Positions 46,122 through 55,032 of a stretch of 64,000 nucleotides of DNA are shown piece after piece. A program made the position numbers and the translations under genes. Position 1 is the first letter of the stretch, and each line of letters opens with the position of its first letter. The notes under the pieces were generated by a model. The model was not told where the DNA came from. It saw nothing but the letters and a program-made list of their open reading frames with translations, and ran no database searches. This DNA is from Xylanibacillus composti. GTDB lineage: Bacteria > Bacillota > Bacilli > Paenibacillales > K13. The stretch lies in NCBI RefSeq assembly GCF_018403685.1, contig NZ_BOVK01000011.1, positions 1-64,000 on the forward strand, in the 5' to 3' direction.

Positions 46122-47231
46122 TTATTCCGGGTTTTTCTTGCGATTGCGCAGGAACGTTGGGATATCCAACTGATCGTTCTGAAATTGCGTGCCAAAAGGC
46201 TTCAGATTACCGAGCTTCGATTCCGCATTTCCCGCGGAGGATGCCGGCCTGCGGGCAGGCTGGGACTCATCTCCCTTGCGATGCTCGAAACCAGTAGCGA
46301 TCACGGTTACCTTGATCGCATCCTTCAGATCATCGTCGATAATCGCGCCGAAGATCATGTTTACTTCCGGATCAGCGGCAGCCGTTACCAGCTCAACCGC
46401 TTCGTTCACTTCGAACAGGCTCAGGTTGGAGCCGCCTGTAATATTCATGATGACCCCGCGTGCGCCGTCGATTGATGTTTCCAACAGCGGACTCATAATC
46501 GCTTTCTTCGCAGCCTCCGCAGCGCGATTCTCGCCCGTGCTTTCGCCAATGCCCATCAGGGCGGAGCCCCGTTCGGACATGATCGTCTTCACATCAGCGA
46601 AGTCGAGGTTGATCAGTCCTGGAACGGCGATCAGGTCAGAAATGCCCTGTACGGCCTGACGCAGTACGTTATCCGCTTCGCGGAACGCCTCCAGCATCGG
46701 TGTCTTCTTGTCGACGATTTCCAGCAAGCGGTCGTTCGGGATAATGATCAGCGTATCGACCTTCTCGCGCAGCGACTCAATGCCCTGCTCTGCCTGCGTC
46801 GCACGCTTGCGTCCCTCGAAGGAGAATGGACGGGTCACAACTCCGACCGTCAAAGCGCCAACCTCTCTCGCAACTTCGGCGATGACTGCCGCCGCACCTG
46901 TTCCAGTGCCGCCGCCCATGCCAGCAGTGACAAACACCATGTCCGAGCCCTGCAGCGCTTCAGCAATCAATTCTCTAGACTCTTCTGCCGCTTTCTTGCC
47001 AATCTCCGGATTGGCGCCAGCGCCCAAACCTCTTGTCAGCTTTTCGCCCAGCTGCAGCTTTGTACCCGCTTTGGCCATATTTAGCGCTTGCGCATCTGTG
47101 TTGACCGTTATAAATTCTACGCCCTTCAAACCAAAGTCGATCATCCGGTTAACTGCGTTACTGCCGCCGCCGCCGACGCCTATGACTTTTATTTGGGCAA
47201 GTTGGTTCGATTCTACGTCAAATTCTAACAT
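46122..47231 (-). CDS. ftsZ: cell division GTPase FtsZ
   Basis: FtsZ forms the cytokinetic ring. The 369-residue tubulin-like protein has the GTP loop GGGTGTG (106-112), the N-terminal [14 protein letters not shown], the T7 loop [11 protein letters not shown], a short linker and the conserved C-terminal peptide [12 protein letters not shown] that binds FtsA, SepF and others. It lies 17 bases after ftsA and ends with a strong terminator. Confidence 0.99.
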   Translation of the reverse strand: MLEFDVESNQLAQIKVIGVGGGGSNAVNRMIDFGLKGVEFITVNTDAQALNMAKAGTKLQLGEKLTRGLGAGANPEIGKKAAEESRELIAEALQGSDMVFVTAGMGGGTGTGAAAVIAEVAREVGALTVGVVTRPFSFEGRKRATQAEQGIESLREKVDTLIIIPNDRLLEIVDKKTPMLEAFREADNVLRQAVQGISDLIAVPGLINLDFADVKTIMSERGSALMGIGESTGENRAAEAAKKAIMSPLLETSIDGARGVIMNITGGSNLSLFEVNEAVELVTAAADPEVNMIFGAIIDDDLKDAIKVTVIATGFEHRKGDESQPARRPASSAGNAESKLGNLKPFGTQFQNDQLDIPTFLRNRKKNPE

Positions 47232-47248
47232 AATAACCTGCTTCCCCC

Positions 47249-48490
47249 TTAGATAAACTCTTTAAACCAGTTCTTGAGTTTTTGGAAAAACCCTTGCTTT
47301 TCTGAGCTAGACGTCCCAATCTTATTGGCGACCGATTTTTTGCTGTACCTTGGCGAGGAACCCTTCGTGTACTTCGTTACATATTGAATTATGCCTACTC
47401 CGTTAATATAGGCCGGGTCTCTAACCCCGATAAAATCAGGCACAGCCACTCTCACAGGCGCTTGCAGCTCCTCTTGTCCTATCGTGACAACTCCGGGCAT
47501 GGATACAGTACCGCCCGTCAGCACGTAGCCGCCGGCTAGATCTTTAACCCCGAGACGTTGAACTTCGTTATGAATCAAATGGAATATTTCTTGTACGCGG
47601 GGTTCGATGATATTCGCCAGATCGACCTGGGTGTACTCCTTGTCCGAATTGCTGCCGATTCGGCTCACTTTGAAGGTCTGTTCCGGATCAGCATCCGCCA
47701 CAATCGCGCATCCGTATTTCAGCTTGATCTTCTCGGCAACGTCTGTCTGCGTGCGCAAGCCGATCGAAATATCGTTGGTGATAAATTCTCCGCCGATTGG
47801 CAGCGTAGAAGTTGCGGTCAAGTTACCTTGATCAAAAATGGAGATGGTTGTAGCACCGGCTCCGATATCGACAAGCACTGTACCCATAGTCCGCTCATCC
47901 TTGGAGAGTGCCAGCTGACTGGAAGCAAGCGAGTTCAGAATCAAGCCGGAAACGCCCAATCCGGCCTTCTCCACACAGCGTACCAGATTATGTACCGCAG
48001 TTTTTGCTCCCGTTACAATCGTGGCTTCTACTTCCAGGCGGACCCCTATCATGCCTCGCGGATCATGAATTTCTTCCAAACCGTCCACCACATACTGTTT
48101 CGGTACGACTCCAATGATTTCACGCTCAGGCGGCAAGGCAATGACTCTGGCTGCTTGCAGCACCCGCTCAATGTCCTCCTGGCCAATCTCCCGATTCTCA
48201 TTAGAAACCGCCACGACACCGTGGCTGGATTGCAGCGCAATGTGGTTGCCGCTTATCCCCACATGCACTTCCGATATGGAAACGCCAACCATCCTTTCCG
48301 CGTGGTCGACTGCGCTACGTATGGACTGGACGGTCTGGTCTATGTCGACAATCGCGCCTTTGCGAATGCCTTCAGAATCAGCGGATCCAACTCCGATAAT
48401 GTTCATCGCCCCGTTGTTGATCTCGCCGATAATTACTCTTACTTTGGACGAACCAATATCCAAACTGACTAAGATGTCGTTGCCGTTCAA
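47249..48490 (-). CDS. ftsA: cell division protein FtsA
   Basis: FtsA is an actin-like ATPase that anchors FtsZ to the membrane. The 413-residue protein has actin-fold motifs ([47 protein letters not shown]) and a C-terminal amphipathic helix ([13 protein letters not shown]). It is the first gene of an ftsA-ftsZ unit, with sigma-A and sigma-H type promoters 60-120 bases upstream. Confidence 0.98.
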   Translation of the reverse strand: MNGNDILVSLDIGSSKVRVIIGEINNGAMNIIGVGSADSEGIRKGAIVDIDQTVQSIRSAVDHAERMVGVSISEVHVGISGNHIALQSSHGVVAVSNENREIGQEDIERVLQAARVIALPPEREIIGVVPKQYVVDGLEEIHDPRGMIGVRLEVEATIVTGAKTAVHNLVRCVEKAGLGVSGLILNSLASSQLALSKDERTMGTVLVDIGAGATTISIFDQGNLTATSTLPIGGEFITNDISIGLRTQTDVAEKIKLKYGCAIVADADPEQTFKVSRIGSNSDKEYTQVDLANIIEPRVQEIFHLIHNEVQRLGVKDLAGGYVLTGGTVSMPGVVTIGQEELQAPVRVAVPDFIGVRDPAYINGVGIIQYVTKYTKGSSPRYSKKSVANKIGTSSSEKQGFFQKLKNWFKEFI

Positions 48491-48550
48491 CCTGTGGCAC
48501 CTCCCGTTTCAAACATCGATCAGGAACACATATATCAAATCTTCTAAAAC

Positions 48551-48610
48551 ATATTCCACACGCTTAATAGTTTCCCTCTTTTTTCTACAATCTTTTTCGA
48601 TTATTGACAA
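48551..48610 (-). promoter_or_regulatory. sigma-H and sigma-A type promoters of ftsAZ
   Basis: The sigma-H type pair is AGAGGGAAA (48571-48579; one mismatch to RNAGGAWWW) and GTGGAATAT (48551-48559; full match to RNNGAATWW), 11 bases apart. A sigma-A type pair lies just upstream: TTGTCA (48605-48610) and TAGAAA (48582-48587) with 17 bases between. In Bacillus ftsAZ also has a sigma-H promoter that raises FtsZ at sporulation. Confidence 0.65.
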
Positions 48611-48749
48611 TTTACGCACGTTTGCAAGAGCATGAGAGAACCATGAACGTACGGGCTCATGCCATAAACACAATTCTATCAAAAAAACGGACGATTTAGT
48701 AGTCTCTTTTCAAAATGGATTGCATTTTGGTTCCAAAGATGCACATTCT

Positions 48750-49529
48750 CTATGGCTGCCCGCTTTCCTCGCCAGCTTCCAGCCCTGTTTCCAAAGCTTC
48801 CGAAGTGATCGCCTCCAGCATCGTGATTCTTGCTCTCTCCGTCCCCTTCGCCCTGAGCTCATGGACAACACCGGTCAAGAATGGGAGCTTCTCTTCCAGC
48901 TTTTCAATCGTCGTGATCACCTCATGGCCGCTCCGCGTATAGAGCAAAATCCGGTCAGGATATGAGTTGCTCGGGCTCGGCAATATTTCGGACACATCCA
49001 GCAGCGTCTCCACAGGAAGTGCCGCCAGAGCAGCAGTCAACTCTTTTTTGAGTTCCGGCTCCCCTTGCCAGCCGCTTAATACTGGCTTGTCCAAGTGAGC
49101 GGGACTGCTTTGAACCGTCAAATGCTCGATCGCATAGCCATTCGCCAGAATAGCCGCCCATTGTCCGTCTGAAAGCCGTTCATTGGCCACATGCGGATGC
49201 TCCTCGACAATGATTTCGATTTTGCCCGGGAATGTTTTTCTCACTTCTGCATCCGCTACAGCGTCCAGTTTTTTGATTCGCTGTGACATGTTGGCCGCGC
49301 TGACCGCGAGAAACTGGTCTCCCTCGGCCACTTCCGCCGCTTGGACAATGTCCGTTTCCGTCGTGAAGGACGTGCCGGAAATTTCAATGATGGTGATTTT
49401 GCTAAGGGAGGAATGAAAAAATAGCACAATGAATAAAATAATAAAAAAGAGAAATAGAACGACCAGCAATCGCTTGGATCCTTTGCTTCGCGACTTCTTC
49501 TCTCTCAGAATTGGGATATTCCTTTCCAT
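48750..49529 (-). CDS. divIB: cell division protein FtsQ/DivIB
   Basis: The 259-residue single-pass protein has a basic cytoplasmic tail, one membrane segment (LLVVLFLFFIILFIVLFF, about 21-38), a POTRA domain (ITIIEISGTSFTTETDIVQA, FPGKIEIIVEEHPHVA) and a beta domain (VLSGWQGEP, RILLYTRSGHEVI). DivIB joins FtsL and DivIC at the septum. It ends with an acidic tail. It lies downstream of murA. Confidence 0.9.
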   Translation of the reverse strand: MERNIPILREKKSRSKGSKRLLVVLFLFFIILFIVLFFHSSLSKITIIEISGTSFTTETDIVQAAEVAEGDQFLAVSAANMSQRIKKLDAVADAEVRKTFPGKIEIIVEEHPHVANERLSDGQWAAILANGYAIEHLTVQSSPAHLDKPVLSGWQGEPELKKELTAALAALPVETLLDVSEILPSPSNSYPDRILLYTRSGHEVITTIEKLEEKLPFLTGVVHELRAKGTERARITMLEAITSEALETGLEAGEESGQP

Positions 49530-49733
49530 TATATTCCCCCTTGCTCACCGGCATTGTCCGGCTCAGAATGGTCAGATCGAAAAGCGCCAGGCCGATGCTA
49601 CCGGCACACGGCTTGTCTTTCGTTCGCGAGATCCGCAGCAGAAGCGACCGTTGTCATTAGGCCCATATAACGCCCGGACAACCCCTTCCGGAGAAACGCG
49701 AGCATTTCCCGGAAGGAGATAGGCGTCGAATGA

Positions 49734-51014
49734 TTAAGAGGAATGCTTGACCGCGGGTGCCTCCACAAAGCGCTCGATGCTGGCGCCAAGATGCTGGAAG
49801 ATGCGTTCTATTCTATCATAACCTCGGTCAATATGATGAATCTGCTCCACGACAGTCGTTCCTGTTGCTGCCAGTCCGGCAATGACCAATGCTGCGCCTG
49901 CGCGCAAATCGGTCGCCTCAACCGTTGCCCCATACAGCCTCCGTACGCCGCGGATGAACGCGGTATTCATGTCCACACGTATATCAGCACCCATACGCAC
50001 CAATTCATCTACATGCTTGAATCTGCCTTCAAACACCGTTTCCTTCATCATGCTGAAACCGTCCGCTAAGGATAACAATACCATAATTTGCGCCTGCATA
50101 TCGGTGGGAAAGGATGGATATGGCGCCGTGACAATTCGTTCAATCGCTTTCGGCCTTGCTGCATTGTTCACGGAAATGCTGCTTCCCTCCACCTGCAGAC
50201 TCACGCCAGCTCTTCGCAATACATGGATGACCGCGTGAAGATGAGCAGGGTTCACATTTTCCAGTGTGACGCTGCCCTTGGTTGCTGCTGCGGCAACCAG
50301 CAAGGTGCCAGCTACAATCCGATCCGGGATGATGGGATAACGGCATGGCTTCAATGACTCAACGCCTTTGATTGTAATCGTGTCTGTTCCCGAGCCAAGC
50401 ACATTTGCGCCCATCGCATTCAAATAATGCTGAAGATCCACAATTTCCGGTTCTCTGGCTGCATTGCGCAAGGTAGTGATCCCTTCCGCTGTTGCCGCAG
50501 CCATCATAATATTCTCCGTCGCTCCGACACTGGGAATATCCAGCATGATGTCCGCGCCTCTCAGACGATCCGCCTTGCAGACAATCGTATCGCCGTCCTC
50601 CGATATTTCCGCCCCCAGCGCTTCCAGCCCGCGCAGATGCAAATCGATCTTGCGCAATCCGATTGCACAGCCTCCCGGCTCATACACGCGAACCTGCCCA
50701 AATCGGGCGAGCAGCGGCCCCATCAAAAAAATAGACGAACGCATCTTGCTCATCAGATGCTCCGGGATGTGGAATTCCCTGGCGCCGTCCGTATTCAGCA
50801 CCACTTTATCCTCGCGGAAGTCCGCATCGCAGCCCAGCGCCTCCAAGATTTGCAGCATGACTCGGATATCCAGGAGATTCGGAACATTCTCGATGACATG
50901 AATGCCTTTTGCCAAAATACTTGCAGCCAGAATGGGTAAAGCGGCGTTTTTCGCTCCGTCGATTCGAACGGTTCCCTCTAAAGGTTTCCCGCCTTCGATC
51001 ACCAGTTTTTCCAA
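49734..51014 (-). CDS. murA: UDP-N-acetylglucosamine 1-carboxyvinyltransferase
   Basis: MurA makes the first committed precursor of peptidoglycan. The 426-residue EPSP-synthase-like protein has the catalytic Cys116 in EPGGCAIGLRKIDLHL (the fosfomycin target), K22-N23 in GAKNAALP, and ALVIAGLAATGTT near the end. Cys rather than Asp at the active site implies normal fosfomycin sensitivity of this copy. Firmicutes usually have a second copy elsewhere. Confidence 0.97.
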   Translation of the reverse strand: MEKLVIEGGKPLEGTVRIDGAKNAALPILAASILAKGIHVIENVPNLLDIRVMLQILEALGCDADFREDKVVLNTDGAREFHIPEHLMSKMRSSIFLMGPLLARFGQVRVYEPGGCAIGLRKIDLHLRGLEALGAEISEDGDTIVCKADRLRGADIMLDIPSVGATENIMMAAATAEGITTLRNAAREPEIVDLQHYLNAMGANVLGSGTDTITIKGVESLKPCRYPIIPDRIVAGTLLVAAAATKGSVTLENVNPAHLHAVIHVLRRAGVSLQVEGSSISVNNAARPKAIERIVTAPYPSFPTDMQAQIMVLLSLADGFSMMKETVFEGRFKHVDELVRMGADIRVDMNTAFIRGVRRLYGATVEATDLRAGAALVIAGLAATGTTVVEQIHHIDRGYDRIERIFQHLGASIERFVEAPAVKHSS

Positions 51015-51029
51015 TGTCTCACCTCCGAG

Positions 51030-51935
51030 TTAACGCTCACCCACGAACAACACCTCTGGAATCAATTCAACCTGCGCCTTTTCCTTCACGATGTGTTGAA
51101 TGTTGCGGATCAGGGTGATCACGTCCTCTGCAGTGGCGTTCCCTGTATTTACGATGAAATTGGCGTGCTGAACCGAAACTTCCGCTCCCCCGACGCGCGT
51201 GCCTTTCAACCCTGCCTCCTCGATAAGCTTGGCGGCAAAGTGCTGTTCCGGATTGCGAAACACACTGCCGGCGCAAGCCATTTGGAGCGGCTGCGTTCGC
51301 AGTCGGCGGTCCTTGAAGGAAGCCATCGCGGCTGCGATTTCCTTGCGGTCTCCAGGCGCAAGCTTGAATACGGCCTCTGTCACGATGCCGGGGTGATCAT
51401 GCAGTCGCGAATATCTGTACGCGAACTGAAAGTCTTCATTGTCCATCCTGACCAATTCCCCTTTTTCGGTTACCACTTCAGCGGACTGCAAAATGCGCGA
51501 CACATCCGAACCGTGAGCTCCTGCGTTCATGTAAACGGCTCCTCCCACCGTTCCCGGAATACCGCCCGCGTATTCCAGCCCGGTCAGTCCCTGCTTGCCG
51601 GTCATCACCGATAGCTTGATAAATGAGTAGGCGCCTCCGACATAAACAAGATCCCCCTCATAACGCAGCTGTTCAAATGCCGGCCCGAGCTTGATCACGG
51701 CCCCTCTAATTCCTTTGTCGGATACGAGCAGATTGGAGCCGCGTCCCAGCAGCATCCAGGGCATCTTGTGCCTGTATAGAATGCGCATCGCCTCCATTAG
51801 CTCGGCTTTTCCGTCCGGCACGATCAGCACATCCGCGGGGCCGCCGATCTTCCAGGTCGTATAATCGGCCATCGGCTCATTTGCGAGCACTCGGCCGATG
51901 TGCGCCTCTTTAAGCTCGGTGATGCAAGCGTTCAT
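51030..51935 (-). CDS. murB: UDP-N-acetylenolpyruvoylglucosamine reductase
   Basis: MurB reduces the MurA product with NADPH through FAD. The 301-residue protein has the FAD-binding parts (TTWKIGGPADVLIVPDG, LLGRGSNLLVSDKGIRGAVI, GLEYAGGIPGTVGGAVYMNA) and the catalytic Ser in CAGSVFRNPE with a C-terminal Glu. It is the type IIb form (no extra loop). The ATG has AAGGAGG upstream. A complex repeat region separates it from murG. Confidence 0.96.
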   Translation of the reverse strand: MNACITELKEAHIGRVLANEPMADYTTWKIGGPADVLIVPDGKAELMEAMRILYRHKMPWMLLGRGSNLLVSDKGIRGAVIKLGPAFEQLRYEGDLVYVGGAYSFIKLSVMTGKQGLTGLEYAGGIPGTVGGAVYMNAGAHGSDVSRILQSAEVVTEKGELVRMDNEDFQFAYRYSRLHDHPGIVTEAVFKLAPGDRKEIAAAMASFKDRRLRTQPLQMACAGSVFRNPEQHFAAKLIEEAGLKGTRVGGAEVSVQHANFIVNTGNATAEDVITLIRNIQHIVKEKAQVELIPEVLFVGER

Positions 51936-52019
51936 GAAGGAACCTCCTTTGTAGAACCAAGGTTCTTACGGTTTTAATGGTCGCTGTTAATGAAGAACTC
52001 CCCGCAGGGAGTGCCTTCG

Positions 52020-52645
52020 GGTGACGAATGTTCGCCCTCCACTTCAGGCGTTCATTCGCACCGGGGCGACGAGTGATTGCTCATTTCACCCGTGGAAGAA
52101 CGGATTGCCTGCGTTCGGCTCAGCCGTTCTATACGATCAGACTTTCCCGTACAGTCCCATTTCCTCTAACGGAAATATCGGTCGTTATTTGCCGATTTTC
52201 ATCACTCATTTTATTCTAACGGAACTGGTAGCCGTTATTTTAGTGAAATGATGCTTGCTCACAAGCATTCTCGTCAAATTAGAGCGCCTAGTTCCGTTAG
52301 AATGCAAAATGGCTCCAAAACAGCTAATTAACGTCTCTTATTTCCGTTAAAGTACGGCCTGTTGGGAGTCTTCAACGATTAGTGGCTGAAAAGAGACTAT
52401 GTCTCTACTTTCAACCGTTGGTGACGATTGTGCTGCCCTACACTCGGGCGCTCATTCGCACCGGGGTGACGAATGTTCGCCCTCCACTTCGGACGCTCAT
52501 TCGCTCCGGGGCGACGAATGTGCCGCCCTACACTCGAGCGCTCATTCGCACCGGGGTGACGAATGTGCCGCCCTCCACTTCGAGCGCTCATTCGCACCGG
52601 GGCGACGAATGTTCGCCAGCAACCTTGGGCGCTCATTCGCACCGG
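52020..52645 (+). repeat. 45-bp hairpin-forming repeat array between murB and murG
   Basis: One unit lies at 52020-52064 and five more follow head to tail at 52420-52464, 52465-52509, 52510-52554, 52555-52600 and 52601-52645 (45, 45, 45, 46, 45 bases). Each begins GGTGACGAATG or GGCGACGAATG and ends CGCTCATTCGCACCGG. Across each junction CATTCG and CGAATG with CACC / GGTG form a strong hairpin with one bulge. The 45-base period keeps frames open by chance; I see no gene. Confidence 0.9.
52149..52352 (+). repeat. nested TCTAACGGAA inverted-repeat block
   Basis: CATTTTATTCTAACGGAACT (52207-52226) is inverted at 52290-52311 (AGTTCCGTTAGAAT plus GC plus AAAATG). A second, outer pair of TCTAACGGAA and TTTCCGTTAA lies at about 52149 and 52339. 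A small hairpin ATGCTTG-CTCA-CAAGCAT sits inside. It is flanked on both sides by units of the 45-bp repeat. Confidence 0.75.
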
Positions 52646-52738
52646 ATACACACAGTTTATGAACAAGAGGCGAGCGATGTGACAAAGGCCCAATGTTCCA
52701 AGGAGGACTTCCTCCCAAGGAACTCCGTAAAGTCGCCT

Positions 52739-53851
52739 TTATCGGGCGGGCTTTGCAGTGATCGCCAGCAAATGCTGATAAATCCGCTCCGCAGCGTCGG
52801 GCTGCCCGAATTTCTTCGCTTGGCCGGCCATATATTCACGCCGAATGGGATCTTCTATCAGCTTGCGGATTTGGTCGAATAAGCGCTCTCCAGTCAGCTC
52901 GCTTTCCAGGATCACTTCCGCTGCATCGCCCTGCTGCAAGCTTCGGGCATTCGCTTCCTGATGATTGTTGGTCACATAGGGCGACGGGATTTGGACCGAC
53001 GGGATTCCCAGTGCGGTAATTTCCGCCATAAAGGAAGCGCCGGAGCGGGTAACGATCAGCGATGTCGCGGCCAAAATATCCGGCATGCGGTCCACATACG
53101 GCACAACTGTCAAGTTGTTCGGCTGCTCGCCAAGCTCCGCAATTCGCGCCGCGGTATTGTCATAATAGGCCTTGCCGGTTATAAACAAGAAATGAGTGCC
53201 CGGCAGCTCGCGTACGCGATCCGCCATTTCCGCCATGCAAGTGTTAATGGATCGGGCGCCTCCGCTGCCGCCAACGACTACAACCAATGGCGTGTCGCTA
53301 TCCAGTCCGAGACTGCTTCTCCCCGCTGCAGGATCGGCGCCTGTGACCTCCGTGGCGCGAGGATTTCCGGTGTAAACGGCCTTCTTCGCCTTCGGAAACG
53401 CGCTTTCATTGCCGGGGAAGCTGACCGCCACCACTGTAGCCCTGGCGCTAAGAAAGCGATTCGTCAGGCCAGGCACGGCGTTTTGCTCGTGCAGCAGGGT
53501 CGGTATGCCGAGCTTGGCGGCGGCGTAGATTACCGGTCCGCACACGTAACCGCCGGTGCCGACCACCACATCTGGCTGAAACTCCCGAAGCAGCTTCTTG
53601 CTCCGGCCGACTGCTTGCCAAAACCGGATCACGGTCTTCAGGTTATCGAGGGACAGCTTCCGGCGAAAGCCCGAAATCTCCACCGATTCGAAGCGAAATC
53701 CTGCCTGCGGGACAATATCCTTCTCCAAGCCCCGATTTGAGCCTATGTATAAAAACTCGCAGGACGGCTTGCGCTGCAGGCAATGCCTGGCTATGGCCAG
53801 CGCGGGGTATATATGTCCGCCGGTGCCGCCGCCTGTCAAGACGATCCGCAT
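52739..53851 (-). CDS. murG: UDP-GlcNAc:lipid I N-acetylglucosaminyltransferase
   Basis: MurG turns lipid I to lipid II at the inner face of the membrane. The 370-residue GT-B protein has the three G-loops (VLTGGGTGGHIYPALA at the N-terminus, VVGTGGYVCGP, VVVGGSGGARSINTC) and the UDP-GlcNAc-binding RSGASFMAEITALGIPSVQI. It lies 7 bases after spoVE. Confidence 0.97.
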   Translation of the reverse strand: MRIVLTGGGTGGHIYPALAIARHCLQRKPSCEFLYIGSNRGLEKDIVPQAGFRFESVEISGFRRKLSLDNLKTVIRFWQAVGRSKKLLREFQPDVVVGTGGYVCGPVIYAAAKLGIPTLLHEQNAVPGLTNRFLSARATVVAVSFPGNESAFPKAKKAVYTGNPRATEVTGADPAAGRSSLGLDSDTPLVVVVGGSGGARSINTCMAEMADRVRELPGTHFLFITGKAYYDNTAARIAELGEQPNNLTVVPYVDRMPDILAATSLIVTRSGASFMAEITALGIPSVQIPSPYVTNNHQEANARSLQQGDAAEVILESELTGERLFDQIRKLIEDPIRREYMAGQAKKFGQPDAAERIYQHLLAITAKPAR

Positions 53852-53858
53852 GCTCGTA

Positions 53859-54956
53859 TCACCTCGCGTATCGAGATATATTCAGAAGTAGACCCAAGGC
53901 AGTCAGCATTAATGTAAGCGAGGAGCCGCCCGCGCTGATTAGCGGCAGCGTGATGCCCGTAACCGGCATCATGCCGATAACGACGCCAATATTGATGACG
54001 ACCTGCACGGCGACGATGGAGGTAATCCCTGCTGCCAGAAAGCTGCCGAATGTATCCGGTGCTGTCAGCGCCGTCCTGTACCCTCTCCATATCAGCAAAG
54101 TGAACAAGAGCAAGACCGTTGCACCGCCAAGAAAGCCTAATTCTTCTGCTATGATCGAAAAGATAAAATCCGTTTGCGGTTCAGGCAAGTAATTGTACTT
54201 CTGACGACTCATGCCGAGCCCGAGTCCAACAAGCTGGCCGGGTCCAATCGCATACAGGGATTGGATCGCCTGATAGCCCGCGCCGAGCGGGTCCTGCCAA
54301 GGATCGAGAAAAGCGGTAATCCGCTTCAGCCGATACGGGGCGGCTGCAATAAGAGCAACCATCCCGGCTAACCCGACAGCGCCCAGCCAGGCAATATGCG
54401 ACAGGCGAGCCCCCGCAACGAAAATCACAAGCATGGAAGCACCGACCAGCACAGCTCCTGTTCCCAGATCAGGCTGGAGCATAATCAGGCCGAAAGCCGC
54501 TCCTACCAACGCCAAGGGAGGCAGAAGTCCCTGGGTAAATTGCGTAATCTTCCCCTGCTGCTCTGACAGCAGCTTCGCCAAAAACAAGATCATGGCTAGC
54601 TTCATAAATTCGGAAGGCTGAATGCCGAGCGAGCCAATGCCCAGCCAGCTGCGCGCGCCGCCGCGCACTACGCCGACTCCGGGCACCAGCACGATTACCA
54701 GCAAGGCAAAGCACGCAATCAGTCCGGCTTTGGAGAATTTCTTCCAAACCCAGTAATCTGTATTCATCGTAAAGTACATCGCAACCAAACCGAGTAAAGC
54801 GAAGATTAATTGGCGCTTCAAATAGTAAAACGAATCCCCGTAGTCATGAAACGCCGTTACCGCACTTGCGCTGTAAACCATCACTATGCCAATAGCCAGC
54901 AGCGCCAGCGTGGATAAGATCATGAGGAAATCTGGCGCGGTGCGACCTTTGCCCAT
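53859..54956 (-). CDS. spoVE: SEDS-family peptidoglycan polymerase FtsW/SpoVE
   Basis: The 365-residue protein has about ten membrane segments and SEDS signatures: LIFALLGLVAMYFTMNTDYW, GVVRGGARSWLGIGSLGIQPSE, QPDLGTGAVL and PEPQTDFIFSIIAEELGF. Its place beside murG and murD and downstream of spoVD suggests the SpoVE role in spore cortex or the division FtsW role; sequence alone does not decide. It would work with a class B PBP (SpoVD or PbpB, both in this cluster). Confidence 0.92.
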   Translation of the reverse strand: MGKGRTAPDFLMILSTLALLAIGIVMVYSASAVTAFHDYGDSFYYLKRQLIFALLGLVAMYFTMNTDYWVWKKFSKAGLIACFALLVIVLVPGVGVVRGGARSWLGIGSLGIQPSEFMKLAMILFLAKLLSEQQGKITQFTQGLLPPLALVGAAFGLIMLQPDLGTGAVLVGASMLVIFVAGARLSHIAWLGAVGLAGMVALIAAAPYRLKRITAFLDPWQDPLGAGYQAIQSLYAIGPGQLVGLGLGMSRQKYNYLPEPQTDFIFSIIAEELGFLGGATVLLLFTLLIWRGYRTALTAPDTFGSFLAAGITSIVAVQVVINIGVVIGMMPVTGITLPLISAGGSSLTLMLTALGLLLNISRYAR

Positions 54957-55032
54957 GCTTGCGACACCCCTTCATCTTCAATTCGGGGCAGCCGCGCCTA
55001 AATTCGGAAAAGCAAGGCTTGGTTACCCCTCA

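Noticed and set aside
49602-49705. Small frame between murA and divIB on the minus strand
   Set aside because: A start near 49705 gives about 35 residues, but no ribosome-binding site is present and the sequence looks unstructured.
52420-52645. CRISPR-like array
   Set aside because: The units are contiguous, with no unique spacers, and carry changes spread along their length. No cas gene is present.
52382-52882. Plus-strand frame of 166 codons with a repeated peptide of about 15 residues
   Set aside because: The repeat arises because the DNA repeat period is 45 bases, a multiple of three. All frames show repeated peptides, the frame runs into the antisense of murG, and no ribosome-binding site precedes it.
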